Source: M0027 sp021713415 (lineage in GTDB: Bacteria; Pseudomonadota; Gammaproteobacteria; Francisellales; Francisellaceae). Taken from it: DNA of 64,000 nt. The stretch's first letter is position 1. Every line of letters begins with the position of its first letter. The stretch is taken from positions 1 through 64,000 of the forward strand of contig JAKJJQ010000014.1 of the NCBI GenBank assembly GCA_021713415.1, read 5' to 3'. Made by a program: the position numbers and the translations under genes. Positions 1 to 6,455 of this stretch are shown in pieces. Under the pieces are notes generated by a model that did not search any database, was not told the origin of the DNA, and worked only from the letters and a program-made list of their open reading frames with translations.

Positions 1-127
1 AAATAACAGAGATTAAACTGAAATGTCACTATCTCAATAAAGTGAATAATTTATATGCTGACGGGTTTATGTAAAAACCCTAGAATAGGCAGAGTCTGAC
101 ATACAATTTGAATTATGCAACAAGCCC
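1..127 (+). mobile_element. Right end of an IS5-family-like insertion sequence (copy A)
   Basis: The window opens inside what looks like the end of an insertion sequence. A reading frame open from base 3 to the stop at 72-74 gives a short tail (ITEIKLKCHYLNKVNN...) with the E..LKC..LN spacing I recall at the C-terminus of IS903-group (IS5 family) transposases. It is followed by 36 bases and a 17-base terminal sequence at 111-127. The same 17 bases recur at 479-495, next to a transposase gene on the opposite strand, as expected if each is the outer end of one of two oppositely oriented copies. Most of copy A lies left of the window, so family assignment rests on a short peptide plus the terminus. 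Confidence 0.5.
111..127 (+). repeat. IS terminal repeat, copy A
   Basis: The sequence AATTATGCAACAAGCCC is identical to bases 479-495. Read on the other strand it starts GGGCTTGTTGCATAA, close to the IS903-type terminus as I recall it (GGCTTTGTTGAATAA). It marks the right end of copy A and the point where the transposase of copy B is cut. Confidence 0.65.
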
Positions 128-416
128 ATGTTGTGTAATCAGGTATATTTAATGCTAGCCCCATTTGACTAAATAAACCTTCAATAAAACCCTGCGTTTG
201 GCGCAACTTAGTTTTAAATAAGTAACGAATTGTTAAAATAAATTCAATAGCTCTATCACTGTAGCGTTTAGGTCTTCCAGTATTTGAAATTTCTATTGCT
301 TTATCGTACCACCAATCATTTATATCTTCAGAAATATTTAAAAAGATATTGCCTGCTTTGATTTTTGATCGATTGTAAGATGACCAATTCTTGGGTTTAT
401 ACTGCTTCTTTGCCAT
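128..416 (-). pseudogene. IS5-family (IS903 group) transposase, N-terminal remnant (copy B)
   Basis: The first ~95 residues match the N-terminal region of IS5-family transposases: NW..YN...I..GN, then GRPKRYSDRAIEF, LRQTQGF, and PDYTT, where the family normally continues into LSRR. Directly after PDYTT the frame runs into the terminal repeat of copy A (111-127), so the 26 further residues (WACCIIQIV...) are not transposase. The catalytic DDE domain is absent and the remnant cannot transpose on its own. The 5' end of copy B is the repeat at 479-495, 63 bases upstream of the start codon. The simplest reading is that copy A inserted into copy B, or that the two copies recombined. Confidence 0.8.
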
Positions 417-478
417 AATCGCTTTTCATAAAAATGAAAAAGAGTATGAATAAAGAACATTATCATTGTCAATAGCCT

Positions 479-495
479 AATTATGCAACAAGCCC
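479..495 (-). repeat. IS terminal repeat, copy B
   Basis: This is the second copy of AATTATGCAACAAGCCC (plus strand). It lies upstream of the minus-strand transposase remnant and forms the promoter-proximal end of copy B. Immediately after it, from base 496, IS110-type transposase coding sequence starts, so it also marks the junction of copy B with older mobile DNA. Confidence 0.7.
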
Positions 496-682
496 ATATA
501 TGGCTGCCGTAGCCAGTTTGAAACATTCACCGGAAATGAAGGAGTTTTACCAACGCTTAAAACTTAAAGGTAAGCCATCTAAAGTTGCATTAGTGGTTAT
601 TATGAACAAGTTGATTGCTATTATCAGTTCTGTAATAAAAAGAAGGACACCTTGGATGAAAATAAATCAGATTAATGCGTGA
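496..682 (+). pseudogene. IS110-family transposase, C-terminal remnant
   Basis: About 60 residues beginning YMAAVASLKHSP and continuing EFYQRLKLKGKPSKVALVV..NKL and TPW match the C-terminal end of IS110/IS116/IS902 transposases, which typically read YMAAL.A.R.NP..K.FYQRL...GK..K.ALVA.MRKLL. The N-terminal DEDD catalytic domain is missing because the upstream part was replaced by the IS5-like copy B ending at 495. The stop codon overlaps the start of the M42 peptidase fragment. It is non-functional. Confidence 0.8.
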
Positions 683-900
683 CTTTTATAACAGATGCTG
701 AGGTTAAGCACTATGGTGAAGATAACTATCAACTACAGGGCCATAAGAAAGGTGTACTAGCGATTACCATTGGTATCCCAGTTCGTTATGCACATTCATC
801 TTCAGGTGTAATAGATTTTAATGATTATGAAAATGCAATTAAACTTGTTCAAGTGATTATTGAAAATGCAAATAAAGCTCAGTTACAACAGCTCAGTTAA
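679..900 (+). pseudogene. M42-family aminopeptidase, C-terminal fragment
   Basis: The 73 residues contain ITDAE, then TIGIPVRYAHSSSGVIDFND and a final amphipathic helix. This matches the last part of M42 metallo-aminopeptidases (FrvX/YsdC/glutamyl aminopeptidase type), where TDA is followed by IPVRY.H...EV.D..D. A complete M42 enzyme is about 340-360 residues and most metal ligands lie in the missing part, so this is a broken gene. Its left edge coincides with the end of the IS110 remnant, which probably caused the truncation. The only start is a GTG inside the junction. It converges on tyrA, overlapping it by 4 bases. Confidence 0.7.
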
Positions 901-1745
901 TCTTTAGTTAAGCTTTGATCGGTTTTTTCATAAGCGCTCTGACAAAATTCACCCATTTGGTTTCTAATTGCTTCAAAGCGTTGTATAAATGCATCACGTT
1001 TGCCTGCTTTTAAGCTTAATGCCATTTCTTTAATATGATCGGCATAAGCTTCCAGTAGCTCAATACGCTTCTCATCTGAGGCGATAATATCAGCATATAG
1101 TTCAGCTGACTGATAAAATAAACGCCCTAAAATGTTTAATTCCATTTGATAAACTGGACTTGCAAGTTTAAGTAATTTAGCTAAATCAACGGACTGCTCT
1201 TTTAGAAAGCTGCCTAAACAAAATGTACTGAAATGCTCAACACCTTGAATAAAATTCATTAATTGATCATGCTCATTTGCATCCATTGTCTCTATTTGAA
1301 AACCAAGTTTTTGTAGTAGATCTAAAAACCATTGGTATTTATTTTGACTACGGCCAGGACAGTGAATAATTACCTGATTTTGAGTCTCTGTAATAGTAGG
1401 GCCAAACATAGGATGTAAGCCAATGACCGGACCTGTATGTGAATTAAGCATACAGTTAAGTGGTTGAGTTTTAATACTGGTAAAATCACATAAAATGCAA
1501 TCTCTTGAAAGCTTTTTTGCAGTTGCTTCAATGATAGAATTTGTTTGTGCAATTGGTACAGAGATTAGGACCAAATCAAACTGTTTATACTGGCTATCAA
1601 AAATAGAGTCATCTTTATCAATTAAATGTATCACTAAATTGGTATCTTTAGCTAAAAAGTGATTGATCATTTGCCCCATTTGGCCTTTACCACCAATAAT
1701 GGCAATTGATTTTTGAGTATTATTAGAATGATTTATCATGCTCAT
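897..1745 (-). CDS. tyrA: Prephenate dehydrogenase (TyrA, without chorismate mutase domain)
   Basis: It would convert prephenate to 4-hydroxyphenylpyruvate with NAD, the tyrosine branch of aromatic synthesis, in the cytosol. The Rossmann glycine motif IIGGKGQMG lies at residues ~16-24. HPMFGPT at 111-117 carries the His equivalent to the catalytic one in E. coli TyrA. The second half follows the E. coli dehydrogenase domain closely (YQWFL, ANEHDQLMNFIQ, ASPVYQMEL, GRLFYQSAELYADII). At 282 residues it lacks the ~90-residue N-terminal AroQ mutase domain of the enterobacterial bifunctional enzyme. The start overlaps the stop of dtd (ATGA), so the two are probably translationally coupled; a second ATG lies two codons in. 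Its 3' end meets the decayed M42 gene. Confidence 0.9.
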   Translation of the reverse strand: MSMINHSNNTQKSIAIIGGKGQMGQMINHFLAKDTNLVIHLIDKDDSIFDSQYKQFDLVLISVPIAQTNSIIEATAKKLSRDCILCDFTSIKTQPLNCMLNSHTGPVIGLHPMFGPTITETQNQVIIHCPGRSQNKYQWFLDLLQKLGFQIETMDANEHDQLMNFIQGVEHFSTFCLGSFLKEQSVDLAKLLKLASPVYQMELNILGRLFYQSAELYADIIASDEKRIELLEAYADHIKEMALSLKAGKRDAFIQRFEAIRNQMGEFCQSAYEKTDQSLTKD

Positions 1746-2179
1746 ACTTTAATCCAGAATGTAACAGGCCCATCATTGGTTAAACTAACCTGCATATTAG
1801 CGCCAAATTTGCCAGATTCGACATGTGGGTATTGTGTTTTAGTATAGTCTAAAAGATATAAAAATAAGCCTTCGGCTTCTTCTGGCTTACATGCAGATGA
1901 AAAGCTTGGTCGTAAGCCTTTTTTCGTATCAGCAGCTAATGTGAATTGCGGTACAAGTAATAGAGCTCCATTTATTTGTGATAGATTTAGGTTCATTTGA
2001 TCGTTATTATCAGAAAAAACACGATAATTAATTAGTTTTTGTGCTAATTTTTGTGCAGTTTGTTGGTTATCTGTTTTCTCAACACCAATTAATGCTAAAA
2101 TTCCTTGGTCTATTTTTCCAACTGTTTGATTATCAACATCAACTTGTGCAGATGAAACACGTTGAATTAATCCTATCAT
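1742..2179 (-). CDS. dtd: D-aminoacyl-tRNA deacylase (DTD)
   Basis: This homodimeric editing enzyme removes D-amino acids (and glycine from tRNA-Ala) from mischarged tRNA. At 145 residues it is full length and colinear with the E. coli protein: MIGLIQRVSSA at the start, IGVEKTD, NYRVFSD, QFTLAADT..GLRPSF around 78-93, and NDGPVTFWI at the C-terminus containing the Gly-cis-Pro element. Residue 77 is Pro where E. coli has Ser in SQFTL. The gene lies 24 bases downstream of rluD and overlaps tyrA by 4 bases, so rluD-dtd-tyrA reads as one minus-strand operon. Confidence 0.95.
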   Translation of the reverse strand: MIGLIQRVSSAQVDVDNQTVGKIDQGILALIGVEKTDNQQTAQKLAQKLINYRVFSDNNDQMNLNLSQINGALLLVPQFTLAADTKKGLRPSFSSACKPEEAEGLFLYLLDYTKTQYPHVESGKFGANMQVSLTNDGPVTFWIKV

Positions 2180-2203
2180 TTGATTGCCTTTAATATCATT
2201 ATG

Positions 2204-3262
2204 TTAATCATCGATGTAGTTATCATCTTCATCGTCATACCAGTAGTCACTATCATCCGCTTCGTATGCTTTATAAACATCTTTTAAATGATCCATATCT
2301 AAGCGTAGAAGTTGAGTTAATGTCAGCATATCTTCTGGGGGCTTTTGTTTAAATGAGATTATCTCATTGGTTTGAGGGTGCTTAAACGATAAATGATAAG
2401 CATGTAGTGCTTGACGTTTAAAGCTTTTTAGATAATCAGCTAATTCATCTGATATACCTTTAGCCAATTTGAGTCTTGGGTTATATAATGGATCACCTAA
2501 TAATGGGTATTTAAGATGTAGTAAGTGGACACGAATCTGATGTGTTCTACCTGTTTCTAATTGGCAGCGGATACGTGTATGATCACGATAGTGCTCTATG
2601 ACATTAAAATGTGTAATGGCAGCTTTGCCTCCTTCTTTAACAACCGCCATTTTTAAACGGTTATGTGGGTTTCTGCCAATATTAGCATCAATGGTTGCTC
2701 CAGAGGGAATTAGGCCACAAGCAATTGCCTCATATTGGCGTTTGACCGTTCTATTTTGTAGTTGCTCCACAAGGGATGTATGTGCTTTTAGAGTTTTAGC
2801 GCAAACCATTAAACCAGAGGTATCTTTATCTAAACGGTGTACAATACCAGCTCTAGGTATAAGACTAAAAGCTTTATCATAAGCAAGTAGAGCATTAGAG
2901 AGTGTCTGATCAGGATTGCCTGCACCAGGATGAACAATTAAACCAACAGGTTTATTGATAATAACTAAATCTTCATCTTCATAGATAATATCTAAATCTA
3001 ATGCTTGTGGCTGCCAGTGATCATGTTGGCTGTGTATTTTAACATCCAGTATGATTTGTTCGTTGCCATAAAGTTTGGTTTTAGCTTTTTGCTCTTTTCC
3101 ATCGACTAGAATATAACCTTCTTTTAACCATCGTTGCAACATTGCCCGAGAGTATTCTGGGAATAGTTTGGATAAAATTTGATCTAGTCGTTTGCCACTT
3201 AATGCATTTGGTACAATTAAGCTTTGCTGTATGCGTTCAAATTGTTTATTATTTTTTACCAA
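2204..3262 (-). CDS. rluD: 23S rRNA pseudouridine synthase RluD
   Basis: It makes pseudouridines in helix 69 of 23S rRNA. It has an N-terminal S4 RNA-binding domain (GKRLDQILSKLFPEYSRA, residues 23-40), then the RluA-type catalytic domain with NKP.GL.VHPGAGN and HRLDKDTSGLM at 142-152; Asp145 is the catalytic residue by alignment. LETGRTHQIRVHL is also present. At 352 residues it is longer than E. coli RluD (326) because of a strongly acidic tail rich in Asp, Glu and Tyr in the last ~25 residues. The start is TTG; I see no in-frame ATG before the S4 domain. The gene is divergent from bamD across ~80 bases, the arrangement known from other gammaproteobacteria. Confidence 0.93.
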   Translation of the reverse strand: MVKNNKQFERIQQSLIVPNALSGKRLDQILSKLFPEYSRAMLQRWLKEGYILVDGKEQKAKTKLYGNEQIILDVKIHSQHDHWQPQALDLDIIYEDEDLVIINKPVGLIVHPGAGNPDQTLSNALLAYDKAFSLIPRAGIVHRLDKDTSGLMVCAKTLKAHTSLVEQLQNRTVKRQYEAIACGLIPSGATIDANIGRNPHNRLKMAVVKEGGKAAITHFNVIEHYRDHTRIRCQLETGRTHQIRVHLLHLKYPLLGDPLYNPRLKLAKGISDELADYLKSFKRQALHAYHLSFKHPQTNEIISFKQKPPEDMLTLTQLLRLDMDHLKDVYKAYEADDSDYWYDDEDDNYIDD

Positions 3263-3344
3263 AGTAAATTAATTCCACTTCTTCTTTAATTGCTTGGGTC
3301 ATTGTAATCGAAACAGTGGAAAAATGAAAAAAAAGGTTGAGAAT

Positions 3345-4133
3345 ATGCGAAAAATATTCGCTTTTATTTGTGTTATTGTCATTATTTCTGTTGCCGGCTG
3401 TGCTAGTGATAAAGGACTTCCTTATCAAGGAGACTCGGCAAAGTTTATTTATGCGACAGGGCATAACTATATGGTTGATGAAAATTATACTGATGCCATT
3501 GAGGCGTTTCGCTCTTTAATGGCTCAGTATCCATTTGAGTATTATTCACAAAAAGGCATGTTAGATTTAATGTATTCGTATCACCAGAAAGGTGATGATC
3601 CAATGGCATTAGCAATTGCAGAGCAATATTTGAAATTGTATCCAACGGCAAAAGATCGCTATTATGCTTATTATATCCTAGGTATCGTCTATAGTGATAA
3701 TGGCCGTGGATTTTTACAAAAATACTTGCCTTATGATATGACAACACATGATCCAACAGGCTATAAACGTGCTTTTTATAACTTTAAACAAGTGGTTACT
3801 TTAGCGCCGGATACACCATTTGCACAAGATGCAAGACGTCGTATGATTTATTTAAAGGGTGTCATTGCACAGTATGAACTTAATATTGCACAGTTTTATT
3901 TAGATAAAGGTGCTTATGTTGCTGCAGTAAATCGTGCAAAAATTATTGTAGAACAATACCCTAAAACAACTCAAGTTGAAGATGCTTTGGTTGTTATGCT
4001 TAAGTCATATCAACGCCTGAATTTACCAAAATTGGTTAATTCAACAGCGGAAGTAATAAAAGAAAATTACCCAAATAACAGTTATTTAACCTCACTAGAA
4101 AAATCTAGGAAACGTACAACAGCACGCTTATAA
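3345..4133 (+). CDS. bamD: Outer-membrane assembly lipoprotein BamD
   Basis: BamD is an essential lipoprotein of the BAM complex that inserts beta-barrel proteins into the outer membrane. With the start at 3345 the protein begins MRKIFAFIC..., a short lipoprotein signal ending in the lipobox VAGC, so Cys19 would be lipidated. AAGG lies 8 bases upstream of this ATG; ATG at 3324 is a less likely alternative. The mature part is a series of TPR-like helical hairpins (Y..AI..F..L...YP.., DALVVMLKSYQRL) and the ~263-residue length is close to E. coli's 245. It is divergent from rluD, the conserved bamD neighbour. No strong terminator follows; the next element is the hairpin at 4216-4268. Confidence 0.92.
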   Translation: MRKIFAFICVIVIISVAGCASDKGLPYQGDSAKFIYATGHNYMVDENYTDAIEAFRSLMAQYPFEYYSQKGMLDLMYSYHQKGDDPMALAIAEQYLKLYPTAKDRYYAYYILGIVYSDNGRGFLQKYLPYDMTTHDPTGYKRAFYNFKQVVTLAPDTPFAQDARRRMIYLKGVIAQYELNIAQFYLDKGAYVAAVNRAKIIVEQYPKTTQVEDALVVMLKSYQRLNLPKLVNSTAEVIKENYPNNSYLTSLEKSRKRTTARL

Positions 4134-4190
4134 AGCTAGGTTTGACATAGCGTTCACTCTAATTAATGATTGCTATTTATTAATTTTTTG

Positions 4191-4285
4191 TGTTATACTT
4201 TTTAGTACCCCCCCCAGGAGCAGTGCTATGGTAAAGTTTTTATACTTTATTTAACTGGCACTACTCCTCCAAATTTCGTTGTTTT
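4191..4285 (+). ncRNA. Candidate small RNA or structured element (C8 tract plus long hairpin)
   Basis: Between the convergent bamD and LysR genes is an extended -10 (TGTTATACT, 4191-4199) with a weak -35 (TTGCTA, 4170-4175, 18-base spacer). Just downstream come eight consecutive C (4208-4215), then AGGAGCAGTGC (4216-4226) pairing with GCACTACTCCT (4258-4268) with one C-A mismatch. An inner stem TAAAGT/ACTTTA lies at 4232-4237/4244-4249. The descending side is followed by CCAAATTTCGTTGTTTTTTAC, so a U-run follows at about 4281. No ORF fits. It could be a C-rich trans-acting sRNA, an mRNA-end structure or a degenerate mobile hairpin; the sequence does not decide. Confidence 0.35.
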
Positions 4286-4303
4286 TTACACTTAAATTGT
4301 TAT

Positions 4304-5218
4304 TTATGAATGATGGCTTAATTCAATAATTTGATTTCTAAGCCATTGATGTGATTTGTATTGATTAAAGCGTTTATGCCAATACATACAAACATCACGA
4401 GGTTCATCATCAAATGGGTAATTTAATACATTGATTGGGAGTAAGTTTGTTATAGCATTGGCAATCTGTCTTGTAGCAATCAGTATTAAGTTGGTCTGAC
4501 ATAATAATAGACAAGCAGCACTAATTGTCTGAACGATTAATTTAGGCTTGACAGAAATGGGATATTTCTTTAAGTAATTAATCGTATTAGAGCCAGTATA
4601 GAGATCATTATATGCAATCACAGCATATTGAAAATCAGCAAAATTATCGATAGTTAATTCTATATTAGCAAGCGCATTTTCTTTACCTACTAGACATACA
4701 AGTCTATCTGTCCATAAGCGCTTTTGCATAATATTAGGTGGGATCGGTTCAAAATAGCCTATCATTAGATCAATGATGCCAGACTCTAATTCTGTCTGAT
4801 TGGTTATAACCGTTCTATTAAATATATTTAAAGTACTATTAGGCGCATTTTGTTCTAAATGGTTAACTAATTGAGGCAGTAATATGATTTGCCCATAATC
4901 TCCCATACCTATTGTAAAATTAGCCTGTGTATTGAATGGATCAAAATGATCTTTATGCGTAAAAAAATGATCCAGACTAATTATAATCTTATTAGCTTCT
5001 GGAAGTAACACTAAAGCTTTTTCTGTTAATAACATTTCATTTTTAGTTCTTACTAATAGCTCATCATTAAATATCTCTCTTAGTTGTTTAAGTGAACGAC
5101 TAACGGCTGCTTGCGTAATGTTTAGGCGTAAAGCAGCCTTAGATACGTGACGCTCTTCAAGTAATACGACTAATGTCTTTAGTAGGTTTAAGTTAATGTT
5201 TTGAATATTATCATGCAT
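4304..5218 (-). CDS. LysR-family transcriptional regulator
   Basis: It is a ~304-residue LysR-type regulator. A winged helix at the N-terminus (LNLLKTLVVLLEERHVSKAA, then QAAVSRSLKQLREIF and LLVRT) is followed by a periplasmic-binding-like effector domain. I take ATG at 5218 (MHDNIQ...); a GTG three codons upstream (5227) is possible but would run into the palindrome at 5226-5237. It is transcribed away from the M19-like gene at 5316, the usual layout for a LysR regulator and its target, so it probably controls that gene and perhaps the following fusion gene. The effector cannot be read from the sequence. Confidence 0.88.
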   Translation of the reverse strand: MHDNIQNINLNLLKTLVVLLEERHVSKAALRLNITQAAVSRSLKQLREIFNDELLVRTKNEMLLTEKALVLLPEANKIIISLDHFFTHKDHFDPFNTQANFTIGMGDYGQIILLPQLVNHLEQNAPNSTLNIFNRTVITNQTELESGIIDLMIGYFEPIPPNIMQKRLWTDRLVCLVGKENALANIELTIDNFADFQYAVIAYNDLYTGSNTINYLKKYPISVKPKLIVQTISAACLLLCQTNLILIATRQIANAITNLLPINVLNYPFDDEPRDVCMYWHKRFNQYKSHQWLRNQIIELSHHS

Positions 5219-5225
5219 GATTTTC

Positions 5226-5237
5226 ACTTATATAAGT
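5226..5237. promoter_or_regulatory. Palindrome in the LysR / M19 divergent promoter
   Basis: ACTTATATAAGT is a perfect 12-base palindrome lying just upstream of the LysR start and ~80 bases before the divergent dipeptidase-like gene. LysR regulators commonly bind such AT-rich dyads (T-N11-A type) to control both directions. The position fits; binding is inferred. Confidence 0.4.
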
Positions 5238-5315
5238 TATAGCTTTAACTCATTTAAATTTTGGATGTAATTTTAGTATTCTGCAAATGTTCAATCATTA
5301 AAAGAGGTATAAAAA

Positions 5316-6302
5316 ATGAAACCAGAAACATTAATTCAAAAAAGTATCATTGTAGATAATGCATTTGGCTTTGAACCAGAAATCGAGGTTTCTTATAAGT
5401 GGGATGTGATTAATCAGTTTTATGATAATGGTTTTACACATTTATCTTTATCAGTTGCAACCGATATGACATCGTTAGAAAATACGTTGCATTATATGGC
5501 AGAAACTCGAGCTAAGATTTTAGCAAATCCTAATTATATTTTAGTTAATACAATTGATGATATATATAAAGCAAAAGTAGAAGGAAAGCTTGCTTTAAGT
5601 TTTATGTTTCAGGGAACAAATCCTATAGAGAAGGATTTAGCAATGATAGAGGTATATTCTAAGATTGGCGTTAAAAGCATGATCATAGCCTATAACATTA
5701 ATAATGCTTTAGGAGGTGGTTGTATTGAATCAAATGATACAGGTTTAAGCCTTTTAGGGAAAAAAGCTGTTAAAGAAATGAATCAAAATGGTGTAATGAT
5801 TGATATGTCTCATACTGGTTATCGTACGTCACTGGATGTTTTAGATTTAACAGAAAAACCTGTGATATTTTCTCATTCAAATGTTAATGCAATTCATCCT
5901 CATATGAGGAATTTAAAGGACGATCAAATTAAAAAAATTGCAGATGTTGGTGGCTTTATAGGTATTAATGGTAATGGGCCTTTATTAGGAGATAACCAAG
6001 CAAGTGTTGATAAATATATCGATCATATCCAATATATTTGTGATTTAGTTGGAGATGACTATGTAGGTTTAGGAACAGATTATGTTTATTTCCCTGAAGT
6101 ATTTGATGAATTTATGCAAAAAAATAAGGTAGTTTATCCAAGTCATTATGGTGTGGGTAAGTTTGATACATTCAAGTCACGTAAACCAGAACAGTTATTA
6201 GAATTAACTGGTAGGTTGCAGACTCGAGGATTTAGTGATGACAGTATCGAAAAAATACTTGGCGCTAATTATCTTAGAGTTGTAAAGACAGCTTGGGAGT
6301 AA
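5316..6302 (+). CDS. M19 (membrane dipeptidase) family protein with an altered metal site
   Basis: The 328-residue protein has the M19 amidohydrolase-type barrel: VMIDMSHTG (His166), PVIFSHSN (His187) and YVGLGTDYVY (Asp255) correspond to conserved ligands and substrate-binding positions. The N-terminal HxD pair of classical dipeptidases (VDGHNDL) reads VDNAFGF here, and the bridging Glu of the EG motif is Gln99 (FMFQGT). This pattern recalls a branch of M19 proteins in other proteobacteria, so it may be a lineage with different chemistry rather than decay. There is no signal peptide, so it is cytosolic. AGAGG precedes the start. It is divergent from a LysR gene that probably regulates it. 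Confidence 0.8.
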   Translation: MKPETLIQKSIIVDNAFGFEPEIEVSYKWDVINQFYDNGFTHLSLSVATDMTSLENTLHYMAETRAKILANPNYILVNTIDDIYKAKVEGKLALSFMFQGTNPIEKDLAMIEVYSKIGVKSMIIAYNINNALGGGCIESNDTGLSLLGKKAVKEMNQNGVMIDMSHTGYRTSLDVLDLTEKPVIFSHSNVNAIHPHMRNLKDDQIKKIADVGGFIGINGNGPLLGDNQASVDKYIDHIQYICDLVGDDYVGLGTDYVYFPEVFDEFMQKNKVVYPSHYGVGKFDTFKSRKPEQLLELTGRLQTRGFSDDSIEKILGANYLRVVKTAWE

Positions 6303-6455
6303 GGTAAATATATTTTTTGTAAAAATGCTAAAGTATAGTTTGCTGTAAAAATAAACTTTAAAATTAACATCACCCTAGCGAATTAGCACCAACTCAGTAA
6401 TAATATAGCTATCATTGAGTTTAGAGTCCTTATAAGAATATAGGAGTGCTTGTGA

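Noticed and set aside
1930..1970. Pro instead of Ser in the SQFTL motif of DTD
   Set aside because: I believe PQFTL variants occur in other gammaproteobacteria, and all neighbouring motifs are intact, so it is probably natural variation rather than loss of function.
2598..2882. Plus-strand ORF of 94 codons inside rluD
   Set aside because: It is antisense to the conserved catalytic core of RluD, and its product has no recognisable features.
4216..4268. Hairpin read as a plain terminator for bamD or lysR
   Set aside because: It has no immediate U-run on either side, a long loop region and a C8 tract, which fits a structured RNA at least as well.
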